From Aureicoccus marinus (lineage in GTDB: Bacteria; Bacteroidota; Bacteroidia; Flavobacteriales; Flavobacteriaceae), in NCBI RefSeq assembly GCF_002954325.1, contig NZ_MQVX01000001.1:1394196-1458195 (forward strand): a DNA stretch of 64,000 nucleotides, read 5' to 3'. Under the pieces are notes generated by a model that did not search any database, was not told the DNA's origin, and saw only the letters and a program-made list of their open reading frames with translations. The position numbers and the translations under genes are program-made. The first letter of the stretch is position 1, and every line of letters starts with the position of its first letter. Of the stretch, positions 51,529 through 60,742 are shown piece by piece.

Positions 51529-52264
51529 GCGCAACACATCTATTCTCTACCCCCTCTTTCTGGTTGGTCTGCTATTTTTCAGTTGTGATTCTACCGAAAA
51601 AAAAGAAAAAGAAGCTGCCTCTAGTTCGGAGATAAACGCCAAAAATAATTCAATTTCAGCGGATAGTTCTTCCACTGCCGCACAGACCGCGGTTGAAGAA
51701 CAAGTCAAAGACACCTTTAAACTGAGTGAGGAAAACGCCATTGATTTCTTTTTTAATTACGCCAAAGAAGTAAAGGAAACCAAGGTTAAAATCACGACCA
51801 GCATGGGCTCATTCACCATAGAACTCTACGATAATGTGCCTTACCACAAAGCTAACTTCATCTATTTGGCCAAAAAGGGGTATTTCGATGACACCCAATT
51901 TCATCGGGTGGTGCCTAACTTTATTATTCAAGGCGGTAATTCGGACAACACGAAAACCTCCAAAAAGAGACGAGCAATAGGGCGCTACCTCTTACCTCCT
52001 GACACCCGTAAAGGGCATAAGCACCATCGGGGGACCATTTCCATGCCGAGCAGCGAACGAGACAACCCGCATAAATTGGCCTCGCCTTACGAGTTCTTTA
52101 TTGTGGTGACTCGACCTGGGTCCTATCACCTGGACGGCAGCTATACCCCCTTTGGAAGAGTTATTGAGGGCATGGATGTTGTCGATAAAATCAATGCGGT
52201 TGAGATCGACGACGGAGAATGGCCGATGGAAAACGTCTACATCAAGAAAGCCGAAGCCTTTTAA
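51527..52264 (+). CDS. cyclophilin-type peptidyl-prolyl isomerase lipoprotein
   Basis: The 245-residue protein has a lipoprotein signal (VGLLFFSC, Cys20) and a Ser/Glu/Lys-rich linker. A cyclophilin domain follows (SMGSFTIELYDNVPYHKANF, FHRVVPNFIIQGGNSDN, YTPFGRVIEGMDVVDKI). The catalytic Arg-like RVVP segment is present; an insertion (KTSKKRRAIGRYLLPP) precedes the GTISM strand. It should assist folding of periplasmic or outer-membrane proteins. The ATG at 51527 overlaps the NUDIX start codon on the other strand. Confidence 0.92.
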   Translation: MRNTSILYPLFLVGLLFFSCDSTEKKEKEAASSSEINAKNNSISADSSSTAAQTAVEEQVKDTFKLSEENAIDFFFNYAKEVKETKVKITTSMGSFTIELYDNVPYHKANFIYLAKKGYFDDTQFHRVVPNFIIQGGNSDNTKTSKKRRAIGRYLLPPDTRKGHKHHRGTISMPSSERDNPHKLASPYEFFIVVTRPGSYHLDGSYTPFGRVIEGMDVVDKINAVEIDDGEWPMENVYIKKAEAF

Positions 52265-52265
52265 T

Positions 52266-53237
52266 ATGTCTTCTCTCTTGTCAAACTCGTCTTTTTTCTA
52301 CTACCTCGATGGAGGGCTAATGGAAATCCAAAAACGCATGGGGGTACGCCCTGGATCAGGGTATTGGAAAAGACTGTCTCAAAAAGATCAAGCCGAGCTG
52401 AAAAGAAGGTTGGACTACTACATGAAATTTCAGGGAAGCTTCGAGCCTGAGATATACTGGCCTACCCTGGCCGAAATTGATCTTCCCGGTAAATTAAAAA
52501 CCTACTATTTTGATCTGCTCAAATCCTCCCGGTATTTCCCAAAAGATCTACAACTTAGGATTCATTTTGGAGACAACACTGAGCGATTTACGCAACCCAC
52601 TCTGGTCAAAACCAGACCGATTTCAGAACCCAATCAGGGCAATGTTCTGCTGCGTTTTAATGCCATCCGACACTTTCATTTTGTAAAGGACCGAATTCCT
52701 TTCGAAAAGAAAAAGAACATCTTATTTGGTCGAGGCCACCTCAGTCGTCAAAAGCCAGACCGTTTGGCTTTTTACCGGAAATATTTCGATCACCCGCTTT
52801 GTGATCTGGGTCAGATCAACAAAGGAACTACCCACGATCATTGGTACAAACCTAAAGTGAGTATCGGCTACCACCTGGAACACAAATTTGTTCTTTGTTT
52901 GGAAGGCGTCGATGTAGCGAGTAACCTGAAATGGGTGATGTCCAGTAATTCCATTGCCGTAATGCCAGTGCTCAAAAGAGAAAGCTGGTTTATGGAAGGA
53001 GAATTGGTCGCTGGGAAGCACTTCATTGCTGTAGCCGATGATTTTTCTGATGTAGAGCAGCAGATTGAATACTACCTGAACCACCCTGAAAAAGCTCAGA
53101 ATATCATTGAGAATGCACAAGAGTACGTAAAGCTTTTTCAGAACCCCAACCGAGAAAAGCTAATGGGCTTGCTGGTTTTAGACCGTTACTTTCACCAAAG
53201 CGGACAAAAAGAAACCCTCTTTCCTGAATTACTCTAA
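52266..53237 (+). CDS. glycosyl transferase family 90 protein
   Basis: The 323-residue protein resembles the CAP10/LpsA group (GT90). It has FGRGHLSRQKPDRLAFYRKY, the conserved KVSIGYHLEHKFVLCLEGVD, ASNLKWVMSSNSIAVMP and a C-terminal helical tail. Bacterial members transfer sugars to lipopolysaccharide cores or capsule. No membrane segment is visible, so it probably acts on the cytoplasmic face. It starts immediately after the cyclophilin stop (1-base gap) and ends directly at the convergent RDD gene stop. Confidence 0.9.
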   Translation: MSSLLSNSSFFYYLDGGLMEIQKRMGVRPGSGYWKRLSQKDQAELKRRLDYYMKFQGSFEPEIYWPTLAEIDLPGKLKTYYFDLLKSSRYFPKDLQLRIHFGDNTERFTQPTLVKTRPISEPNQGNVLLRFNAIRHFHFVKDRIPFEKKKNILFGRGHLSRQKPDRLAFYRKYFDHPLCDLGQINKGTTHDHWYKPKVSIGYHLEHKFVLCLEGVDVASNLKWVMSSNSIAVMPVLKRESWFMEGELVAGKHFIAVADDFSDVEQQIEYYLNHPEKAQNIIENAQEYVKLFQNPNREKLMGLLVLDRYFHQSGQKETLFPELL

Positions 53238-53951
53238 TTACTGCTGTGTGTAGTAGGTGAAATCATTGATGACCACCTGGACAAGTTCCATCGGTGTGAG
53301 GTCAGTCTGAATTCCTGTGAGCTCTTTGATTTTATCTGCAAGACTGATAATGACCTTGTGATCCCCTTTTCGACGAGCCGAGTAAAATAGATCGCGGATG
53401 GTGTCCATATCCTGGTCCGTCAAAACCGTTACCTGTGGAAAGCGTGGTGTATAACCTTCGGGCAAATTCGACTTAAAGGCTTCTTCGATACTGAGGCGTT
53501 TGCGCTCATTAATAACCGTCGTTCCCGCGGCAATATCCCCAATGCGCTGACCATGCCCTCGTAACAGAATGGTTAGAACAGCTCCTCCTCCTGAGGTCAA
53601 TACCACATCAATAATGCGCAATAACCAGCGGATGAAATAGCCCGAAAAACTAGGCTTGGTTCCGTCGAGGCGTACCACCCGAATATTCACCAAACTTTTA
53701 CCAATTGTTCTGCCATTGGTTAAGGTTTCCATTAAAACATAATACATAAAAGCGGGCAAGGTACCTAAGAGATAAAGGGCCCACATATCTCCCCAATCAA
53801 TTTCTAAAGAAACCAGAAGGTAGATCACCCCGATGGTGTACAAGGCGATTACGATGCTGTCAACGATATAAGCCAGCATTCGCTGGCCCAAATCTGCAAC
53901 ACGGTGGTCAATTTGTACATTTTGCGCGGTTTCAACTTGAAATTGATCCAT
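53238..53951 (-). CDS. RDD family membrane protein
   Basis: The 237-residue protein has three membrane helices of the RDD family, which starts here with RVADLGQRMLAYIVDSIVIALY (Arg, Asp, Asp pattern). The later helices are YLLGTLPAFMYYVLME and WLLRIIDVVLTSGGGAVLTI, with TIGKSLVNIRVVRLDG between. A soluble C-terminal domain of about 90 residues follows (YTPRFPQVTVLTDQDM). It is divergent from the SpoIIM gene (32 bp apart), a pairing seen often in this phylum. Function is unknown; transport or envelope roles have been proposed for RDD proteins. Confidence 0.92.
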   Translation of the reverse strand: MDQFQVETAQNVQIDHRVADLGQRMLAYIVDSIVIALYTIGVIYLLVSLEIDWGDMWALYLLGTLPAFMYYVLMETLTNGRTIGKSLVNIRVVRLDGTKPSFSGYFIRWLLRIIDVVLTSGGGAVLTILLRGHGQRIGDIAAGTTVINERKRLSIEEAFKSNLPEGYTPRFPQVTVLTDQDMDTIRDLFYSARRKGDHKVIISLADKIKELTGIQTDLTPMELVQVVINDFTYYTQQ

Positions 53952-53983
53952 AGTTTTCCTTTCTTTACTTCAAACCCTACTAC

Positions 53984-54958
53984 ATGCGCGAAGCGGCCTT
54001 CGTCAGACAAAATAAGGATAAATGGGCTACATTCGAAAAGGCACTTAAAAACCCGTCTAGCCTTTCAGCCGATGCTTTAGCAGACCTCTATATCGAGATT
54101 ACCGATCACCTGAGTTACGCCCAAACATTTTATCCGAACAGCAAAACAACACAGTACCTCAACGGACTTGCTGTACAAGCGCATCAAAAAATTTACAAGA
54201 CGGGTCGAGAGTCCCGAAACCGCATCATTTCATTTTGGAAAACGGAGTTTCCTACCCTCTTCGTACAACACCATAGAGAACTCTTGGTTTCATTTCTCGT
54301 TTTTTTCTTTTTTGCCCTGGTAGGCGCCTATTCCGCTGCCAATGATGGACGCTTTGTCCGTTCTATTTTGGGGGATGCCTATGTCAATATGACCCTAGAA
54401 AATATTGCCAACGACGACCCCATGGCGGTCTACAAACAGATGGGAGAGTTCAATATGTTCCTGGGGATTACCATCAACAATATTCGCGTAGCAGCCTATG
54501 CCTTTGCTTTCGGAATCTTTCTGGGCGTAGGCACTCTGTGGATAATGCTTCGCAACGGTATTATGCTCGGGAGCTTTCAGTACTTCTTTTTTGAACAGGG
54601 CGTAGGCTGGGAGTCGGTGAGAACGATTTGGATTCATGGAACCATCGAGATTTCAGTGATTGTTATTGCCGGCGCAGCGGGATTAGTACTGGCCAATGGC
54701 ATTTTATTTCCGGGTACCTATACCCGACTGGAATCTTTTAAACGTGGGGTCATTAATGGCCTTAAAATCATGGTCAGCACTGTACCCTTTTTTGTTATTG
54801 CTGGTTTTTTAGAAGGCTATGTAACACGACATACCCAAATGCCCGACTTCCTGGCCATTTTAATCATCCTCAGCTCACTGGTCCTGATTTTGTTTTATTA
54901 CGTTTTTTACCCCATACACCTCAAAAAGAAAACCGCTAACCAATCCCTTGATACATGA
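53984..54958 (+). CDS. SpoIIM-like (DUF95) membrane protein
   Basis: The 324-residue protein has a soluble N-terminal part (about 95 residues) and five or six membrane helices (LLVSFLVFFFFALVGAYSA, NIRVAAYAFAFGIFLGVGTL, ISVIVIAGAAGLVLANGIL, VSTVPFFVIAGFLEGYV, LAILIILSSLVLILFYYVF). The NPF-like HGTIEISVIVI region fits the stage II sporulation protein M family, which in non-sporulating bacteria has unknown membrane functions. It begins the operon that continues to MoxR and DUF58 and overlaps the next gene by 4 bp. Confidence 0.9.
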   Translation: MREAAFVRQNKDKWATFEKALKNPSSLSADALADLYIEITDHLSYAQTFYPNSKTTQYLNGLAVQAHQKIYKTGRESRNRIISFWKTEFPTLFVQHHRELLVSFLVFFFFALVGAYSAANDGRFVRSILGDAYVNMTLENIANDDPMAVYKQMGEFNMFLGITINNIRVAAYAFAFGIFLGVGTLWIMLRNGIMLGSFQYFFFEQGVGWESVRTIWIHGTIEISVIVIAGAAGLVLANGILFPGTYTRLESFKRGVINGLKIMVSTVPFFVIAGFLEGYVTRHTQMPDFLAILIILSSLVLILFYYVFYPIHLKKKTANQSLDT

Positions 54959-55848
54959 ATACCAAAAACTTTGTCAACTTCCGCAGACAGCGCGATCTAG
55001 GAGAGGTTCTGTCTGACACCTTCCGATTTATACGCCTGGAATTCAGATCCTTTATGGGCGCTATTCTCAAAATTTCGGGACCCTATCTGCTTATTTTATT
55101 AGCCGCAACAGGAGCCTACCTCTATTACTTTGGCGAAATGATGTCTTTTCAAGGCTTGATGGATAATAACGAAACCTCTGAGGAGGAATTCATCATTCTG
55201 TTTGGCGTCTTAGCCGTCCTTATGATCTCTGGTCTTGTAACCTATATCATGTCTAATGCGGCCGTAATCTGTTACATTCAAAACTATACCGCCAACAACG
55301 GAAAAACGGATTACGCCACCATCAAAAGAGATTCCTACCAGAACTTTTGGCCCTTGATGGGGTTGGGTATTCTCATTGGTTTAACTGTCTTACTTGGCTT
55401 GATGATCTGCATCTTACCTGGAATCTATCTTGCCGTTCCACTGGCCTTAAGTATTCCTATCCTTATCATAGAGAAAAGAGGGGTTGGAGACTCTTTCTCC
55501 GGTGGTTTTAACTTGGTCAGTGGTCAATGGTGGAATACCTTTTTTGTGCTCCTGGTCATGTACATCATCATCATGGTGGCCAACTACGCTTTCGCCTTGC
55601 CTTCCATCATTTATATGTGGATTAAAATGGGGGTCTTCACAGGAGAAGTCGATGCAGAATCCATGAATGTTTTTAACGACCCTATTTACTTGGCCATCAA
55701 CATTCTGAGTTCAGTCGTCCAATTTTTGATGCGTATCATTCTCTTGGTCAGTATTGTACTCGTCTACTTTAACCTGCACGAACAAAAGACCTCATCCGGT
55801 GCTATGGGTCGCATCAGCGATCTCGGAAATTCGGAAAGTCTTCATTAA
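54955..55848 (+). CDS. polytopic membrane protein of the MoxR/DUF58 operon
   Basis: The 297-residue protein has a cytoplasmic N-terminal segment (RDLGEVLSDTFRFIRLEF) and about six membrane helices, including LLILLAATGAYLYYF, GVLAVLMISGLVTYIM, LGILIGLTVLLGLMICIL and VQFLMRIILLVSIVLVYF. The RESYQN/FWPLMGLG and LPGIYLAVPL blocks resemble glycerophosphodiester-phosphodiesterase membrane-domain or DUF975-like proteins. The function is unknown. Its start overlaps the SpoIIM stop by 4 bp and the DUF4129 gene follows 9 bp later. Confidence 0.8.
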   Translation: MNTKNFVNFRRQRDLGEVLSDTFRFIRLEFRSFMGAILKISGPYLLILLAATGAYLYYFGEMMSFQGLMDNNETSEEEFIILFGVLAVLMISGLVTYIMSNAAVICYIQNYTANNGKTDYATIKRDSYQNFWPLMGLGILIGLTVLLGLMICILPGIYLAVPLALSIPILIIEKRGVGDSFSGGFNLVSGQWWNTFFVLLVMYIIIMVANYAFALPSIIYMWIKMGVFTGEVDAESMNVFNDPIYLAINILSSVVQFLMRIILLVSIVLVYFNLHEQKTSSGAMGRISDLGNSESLH

Positions 55849-55857
55849 ATCAATGCC

Positions 55858-56748
55858 TTGCGACCACTGAACCGATTCATACTGCTTCTACTCTGCTGCC
55901 TTGGCCCTCTATGTTGGGCCCAAGAAGAGAAAGCGGTAGATACAGTGGAAACCAATCGAGCCTTGGATTCGCTGACCACGGATAACCCTTTGGATGAAGG
56001 ACCGGAAGAATTTATCGATTTTGAAATCCCCCTTCCGGATCAACTGAAGGCCAATCAAGTTCGGTTAGAGAGTCAAGACACGATTCGGATGTTTCGGGAC
56101 ACTCTGATTCGGGAAGCCTTGGATTGGAAAGAATCTGACTTGGAGTCCTTTAAGGCGGATGATAAATACGACTATCGGGAACTGCCCAACGAAAGCAATT
56201 GGTTCACCAAAGTGAGGGCCTCGATCAGCAATCAGCTGTACCGTTTTTTTCGCTGGTTAGCTGGGGGTGAAAAGGCAGGGGAATACCTGGCACTATTTTT
56301 TAAGTCTCTACCCTATATAGCGCTCGCTTTACTCATTTACCTCATTGCCCGATTCTTTCTCAAAGTCAACAAAGGAGGGTTCGGATTTGAAGGCACAAAC
56401 AAAAACCTGGTCAATCTTTCAGAGGAAGAAAGGATCATGGAAGAGGAAGATATCGACGCCCTGATCACAGAAGCCCTCGCCCATCAGGATTACCGCCTGG
56501 CCCTTCGCTACCAGTTTATCCTTTGTTTAAAACTCTTAAGAGAAGGCGAATGGATCGATTGGCAACCGCAAAAAACCAACCACGAATACATTCAGGAGGT
56601 TAAAGATGGAGAACTCAAATCCCTGATGAGTCGGGTCGTTCGCATTTATGATTATACCTGGTATGGAGACTTCCCTATTGACCAGATAAGCTATGGACAG
56701 GCCTTAAGCGATTACCAAAAACTCCAAAAATACCTGCAAACCCGATGA
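55858..56748 (+). CDS. DUF4129 domain-containing exported membrane protein
   Basis: The 296-residue protein has an N-terminal signal or anchor (FILLLLCCLGPLCWAQ). It continues with an acidic region and a single membrane helix near residue 155 (SLPYIALALLIYLIARFFL). The DUF4129 segment is C-terminal (DIDALITEALAHQDYRLALR, RFQFILCLK-like YQFILCLKLLREG and DYTWYGDFP). It starts at a TTG at 55858; an ATG at 55853 is in another frame. DUF4129 proteins usually accompany MoxR, DUF58 and transglutaminase genes. It overlaps the DUF4350 start by 4 bp. Confidence 0.85.
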   Translation: MRPLNRFILLLLCCLGPLCWAQEEKAVDTVETNRALDSLTTDNPLDEGPEEFIDFEIPLPDQLKANQVRLESQDTIRMFRDTLIREALDWKESDLESFKADDKYDYRELPNESNWFTKVRASISNQLYRFFRWLAGGEKAGEYLALFFKSLPYIALALLIYLIARFFLKVNKGGFGFEGTNKNLVNLSEEERIMEEEDIDALITEALAHQDYRLALRYQFILCLKLLREGEWIDWQPQKTNHEYIQEVKDGELKSLMSRVVRIYDYTWYGDFPIDQISYGQALSDYQKLQKYLQTR

Positions 56749-57962
56749 AGAAAAACATCTACATCTACGGGTTTTTAGGAGCGATTATTGTCGCCGGTTT
56801 TTTGTTTGTGGAATACAACAAACCCAAAGACATCAATTGGTATCCTTCTTATGTAAGTCGGCACAAGATTCCTTACGGTACACGGGTCTTTAAAACCCTG
56901 GTCTCTGAACAGTGGGGAGATCGACTCAGAGAAACCTACAGCCCACCCTTTGATTTATTACAAAATGAAGAGCTTGAAGGAACCTTTTTGTTTGTCAATA
57001 GTCGCGTCAATTTTGGGGATGCCGAAAACGAGGTAATACTCGATTGGGTGAGTAAGGGCAATCGCCTGTTCGTCTCTGCAAATAATTTTGATGGTTTCTT
57101 GCTCGATACTCTTGGCCTAGTGACCCAAAGAGTTTTTGATCATGGATCTCTAGAGCCTGTCTTTGAATACACTTTACTCAACGACACTTCATCCTCGAAT
57201 AAAGTCACCTGGAACCGGGATTACTCCAAGGGATATTTCATCAAAATAGACACCACCACAACCAAAACCCTGGGAACAGTTCAAGTGGTGGGCGATAAGA
57301 GCAAAGTGCGCGAAGCCCGGGTGAATTTTGTACGCAGTCAATTTGGAAAGGGAGAAATCCTGCTACACTTGGCCCCCGAATCCTTTACGAATTACTTCCT
57401 TTTGAATGAGAAGCGCAACTTGGACTATACCGCCCAAGTGGCCTCCTATCTCCATACCGACGACGCCCTTTACCTCGACGCCTACTACAAGCGCGGAAAA
57501 ACGGTAGAAGTCTCACCAATGCGTATTTTTCTGGACACCAACGAGTTTAAATGGGCCTACTATCTCGCCCTCATCGGTGCCCTACTCTACATTTTATTCC
57601 AGGGAAGAAGAAAACAGCGCGCAATTCCCGTAATTCCACCTTTGAAGAACCAGTCTCTAAACTTTACGCGGACCATTGGTGATATGTATTATGAAGGGAA
57701 TCAGCGCAAGAGTATTGCTTCCCACAAAATTGAGTTCTTCTTAGAATACATCAGAACTCAGTTTTATCTACCCACCGAAAAAATTGATAGCGAATTCATC
57801 AAACAGTTGGCCGCGAGAAGCCAGCATACTCCTCAACAAATTGAACAGTTGTTTCAGTTCCTCCAAAACATTCAGGGGGCGGACTCTATAAGCGATCCTA
57901 TACTGGAACAACTCGAAAACAGAATACAAAATTTTAAAGCACAAGCCCATGGAATCCAATGA
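56745..57962 (+). CDS. DUF4350 domain-containing protein
   Basis: The 405-residue protein is anchored by an N-terminal helix (IYGFLGAIIVAGFLFVEY). Its periplasmic DUF4350 domain begins after residue 30 and contains YGTRVFKTLVSEQWG, LFVNSRVNFGDAEN and LDWVSKGNRLFVSANNF. A second helix (YYLALIGALLYILFQG) near 270 leads to a cytoplasmic tail that may contact MoxR. DUF4350 resembles a GATase-like sensor domain. The last 14 bases overlap the moxR start. The function is not known. Confidence 0.88.
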   Translation: MKKNIYIYGFLGAIIVAGFLFVEYNKPKDINWYPSYVSRHKIPYGTRVFKTLVSEQWGDRLRETYSPPFDLLQNEELEGTFLFVNSRVNFGDAENEVILDWVSKGNRLFVSANNFDGFLLDTLGLVTQRVFDHGSLEPVFEYTLLNDTSSSNKVTWNRDYSKGYFIKIDTTTTKTLGTVQVVGDKSKVREARVNFVRSQFGKGEILLHLAPESFTNYFLLNEKRNLDYTAQVASYLHTDDALYLDAYYKRGKTVEVSPMRIFLDTNEFKWAYYLALIGALLYILFQGRRKQRAIPVIPPLKNQSLNFTRTIGDMYYEGNQRKSIASHKIEFFLEYIRTQFYLPTEKIDSEFIKQLAARSQHTPQQIEQLFQFLQNIQGADSISDPILEQLENRIQNFKAQAHGIQ

Positions 57963-58932
57963 CTTGAATTTTGATAACCGCATCCCTTTAGAGGATCTCA
58001 ACAAAAAGGTAACCGAACTCAAAGCCGAGTTGTCTAAGGTGATTGTAGGCCAAGAAGACTTCGTCGAGCTGCTTATCGCGGCGCTTCTGGTCGATGGTCA
58101 CGTTCTCATAGAAGGGGTTCCCGGTATTGCTAAAACCCTAACCGCAAAACTCTTTGCGAAAACCATTCAAACAGGCTTTAGTCGGATCCAATTCACTCCG
58201 GATTTGATGCCCAGTGATATTCTGGGAACCTCTGTTTTCAACATGCAGCAATCCAACTTTGAATTCAAAAAAGGCCCCATTTTCTCGAATGTTATTTTGA
58301 TTGACGAGATCAACCGGGCCCCTGCAAAAACACAAGCAGCCCTTTTTGAAACCATGGAGGAGCGCCAAGCGACAATTGACGGAACCACTTACCCCATGGG
58401 GGAGCCATTTTTGGTTCTAGCGACTCAAAACCCCATTGAGCAAGAAGGTACCTATGCCCTTCCCGAAGCTCAGCTGGATCGATTTCTGTTTAAAATAAAA
58501 GTGGGTTACCCTTCTGTAGAGGAGGAAGTTCAAATCATCAAAACCCACCACGAACGCAAAACAGAGAAGCCGGAAAAACTCATCCAACCCATCTTGGAAC
58601 CCGGTCAGCTCTCTCAATTTAAAGGTCTGGTTCAGCAAGTGGTCATGGAAGATAAAATCATGCGCTACATCGCCGAGCTGATCGGAAACACCAGAAACCA
58701 CCCTCATTTGTATTTGGGTGCCAGTCCGCGAGCCAGTATTGCGGCCATGAATACCAGTAAGGCCTTTGCTGCTATTGCCGGTCGGGATTTTGTAACTCCA
58801 GAAGATGTAAAAAGAGCGCTTCCACCGATTCTCAACCACAGAATGATCTTGAGTCCAGAAAGAGAAATGGAAGGTATGACGCCCGAAACGGTCATCCATA
58901 TGATTACCGAAGCCATCGAAGTTCCTCGTTAA
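57949..58932 (+). CDS. MoxR family AAA+ ATPase
   Basis: The 327-residue AAA+ protein has Walker A EGVPGIAKTLTAKLF near residue 52, Walker B NVILIDEINRAPAKTQ near 118, sensor 1 FLVLATQNPIEQEGTY and sensor 2 SPRASIAAMNTSKAFA. This is the complete MoxR layout. Such ATPases act as chaperones that load metal or assemble partner VWA/DUF58 proteins. It overlaps DUF4350 upstream by 14 bp and is followed after 19 bp by the DUF58 gene, its usual partner. Confidence 0.94.
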   Translation: MESNDLNFDNRIPLEDLNKKVTELKAELSKVIVGQEDFVELLIAALLVDGHVLIEGVPGIAKTLTAKLFAKTIQTGFSRIQFTPDLMPSDILGTSVFNMQQSNFEFKKGPIFSNVILIDEINRAPAKTQAALFETMEERQATIDGTTYPMGEPFLVLATQNPIEQEGTYALPEAQLDRFLFKIKVGYPSVEEEVQIIKTHHERKTEKPEKLIQPILEPGQLSQFKGLVQQVVMEDKIMRYIAELIGNTRNHPHLYLGASPRASIAAMNTSKAFAAIAGRDFVTPEDVKRALPPILNHRMILSPEREMEGMTPETVIHMITEAIEVPR

Positions 58933-58951
58933 AAACCATTGAGTTAGAAGC

Positions 58952-60277
58952 GTGATTAAAGCACTGTACCTACATCCGAATTTCTTTAAGATCCTGGCCA
59001 TTTTGGCGGGCGGATTTGTGCTGTCTTATTGGGTTGATGAACTCTACCCGATTTGCTGGCTGGCGAGTACGGTACTAGGTGCACTCACCTTCTTGGAGTT
59101 TTTGATTCTCTTTGCCTCTAAACAGGGGCTCAGCGGCGAAAGGTCCGGGCCAGCCAAACTCTCCAATGGAGACCCTAACCCTTTATCCATTCACCTCAAG
59201 TCCAAGTACACCTTTGTCACCTACCTGGAAATCATTGATGAATTACCGGTCCAATTCCAAAAAAGAGACTTCTTGCACAAACTACAATTGCCTCCGAAAA
59301 GTGAAACAGAGTATGTCTATTCCGTGCGTCCTGTCGAAAGAGGAGAATACTATTTTGGCAATTTAAATGTCTACGTTTCTTCTGCATTGCGGTTGGTCCG
59401 TCGTCGCTACCGGTTTGAAAAGGACCAGATGATGCCTGTCTATCCTTCGTTGATTCAGATGCAGAAGTATGACTTTTTGGCAATTTCCAACAAACTGACC
59501 TCTCTTGGCTTAAAGCGGATTCGTCGCATTGGTCATACCCAAGAATTCGAACAAATTAAGGAATACACCAAAGGTGATGATGTTCGTACCATCAACTGGA
59601 AGGCGACAGCCAAGAAGAACGACCTCATGGTCAATCAGTACCAGGATGAAAAATCCCAGCCGATCTATTGCCTGATCGATACGGGACGGGTAATGAAGAT
59701 GCCATTCGAAGGGTTAACCCTTTTGGATTACGCAATCAACACCTCCCTGGCTTTTTCGAATGTGGCCCTTAAAAAAGCCGACAAGACGGGAATGCTGGCC
59801 TTTTCGAAGAACATCAATGCCTTTGTTCCGGCCGCACAAAAAATCACCCACCTGAACCAGATCCTGGAAAAGCTCTACAGTATTCAAACCGACTTCAAAG
59901 ACAGCAATTACGGGATGCTCTACGCCCAGGTCAAACGCAAAATCAACCACAGAAGTCTTTTGCTTCTCTTCACCAATTTCGAGCATATTTCAGGACTAAA
60001 GCGGCAACTCCCCTATTTAAGAGGGCTGGCCAAACAACATTTGTTAGTGGTGATCTTTTTTGAGAATACAGAAATCGAGGAGCTCGTCAATCAACCGGCC
60101 AAGACTGTTCAGGAAATTTACCACAAAACCATCGCAGAGAAATTTCAGCACGAGAAACAACTCATGCGAAAAGAAATGATCAAAAACGGGATTCAAGTGG
60201 TGCTCACGAAACCGGAGGAGCTAACCATCAATACCATCAATAAATACCTCGAAATTAAGGCGAGGGGCTTGTTGTAA
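58952..60277 (+). CDS. DUF58 domain-containing protein
   Basis: The 441-residue protein has two N-terminal membrane helices (ILAILAGGFVLSYWV, LASTVLGALTFLEFLILFA). It then has a beta-sandwich (PLSIHLKSKYTFVTYLEII) and the DUF58 VWA-like core, with YTKGDDVRTINWKATAKK and QPIYCLIDTGRVMKMPFEG followed by LDYAINTSLAFSNVAL. The DxSxS-like MIDAS appears degenerate (IDTGR). It starts at a GTG at 58952. Its end overlaps the convergent YfiM-like gene by 23 bp. Confidence 0.92.
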   Translation: MIKALYLHPNFFKILAILAGGFVLSYWVDELYPICWLASTVLGALTFLEFLILFASKQGLSGERSGPAKLSNGDPNPLSIHLKSKYTFVTYLEIIDELPVQFQKRDFLHKLQLPPKSETEYVYSVRPVERGEYYFGNLNVYVSSALRLVRRRYRFEKDQMMPVYPSLIQMQKYDFLAISNKLTSLGLKRIRRIGHTQEFEQIKEYTKGDDVRTINWKATAKKNDLMVNQYQDEKSQPIYCLIDTGRVMKMPFEGLTLLDYAINTSLAFSNVALKKADKTGMLAFSKNINAFVPAAQKITHLNQILEKLYSIQTDFKDSNYGMLYAQVKRKINHRSLLLLFTNFEHISGLKRQLPYLRGLAKQHLLVVIFFENTEIEELVNQPAKTVQEIYHKTIAEKFQHEKQLMRKEMIKNGIQVVLTKPEELTINTINKYLEIKARGLL

Positions 60278-60742
60278 GCTCTTGTTGTATATCGGCTGGT
60301 GCTGATAGCAAGGCCAGCCCTGGAGGCCTTTTAAAAGTCCTTAAAACCACCTTTTCTTTGAGAACAGTAGGTCCCCCGAGTCTGTAGGCGACTTCGGCTC
60401 TATTTTTCGGTTTAAATATCAGGTAGGTAATCAGGCCCGTGAAGGCACCTCCTGCGAGGGTCGCCAGAAGATCTCCATTGCTCCAACTACCGGGATTCTG
60501 GGTATCATCTGCCCACTCCTTGGCTACTCCTACCACAGCACTAGCTCCCATCGCCCCTGCAAAGGTCCAAAAGGGATCCCCTTGACTCAGTTGCCTACCT
60601 AACCCAGCGCCACCCAGACCATACAGGGCTCCTCCGGCAAAATGAAGTTGTTTATCTCTTTCGACCTGGGCTTGTAAAGAATGAAGCCGATGGACGACCA
60701 AACCATCAAACCAAAAAATAGAAGTAATCGATTCCTTTTCAT
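60255..60742 (-). CDS. YfiM-like (DUF2279-type) small exported protein, N-terminus probably frameshifted
   Basis: The main frame (ending at 60255) encodes DKQLHFAGGALYGLGGAGL, FAGAMGASAVVGVAKEWADD and GDLLATLAGGAFTGLITYLI, matching YfiM-type small periplasmic lipoproteins or membrane proteins. The same frame upstream is open to an ATG at 60806 but gives an atypical N-terminus. In another frame the ATG at 60742 begins a good signal peptide (MKRNRLLLFFGLMVWSSIG). Joining the two near 60685 would give a signal ending in LQAQ followed by VERDKQ. This points to a missing base in the sequence or a broken gene. Confidence 0.6.
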
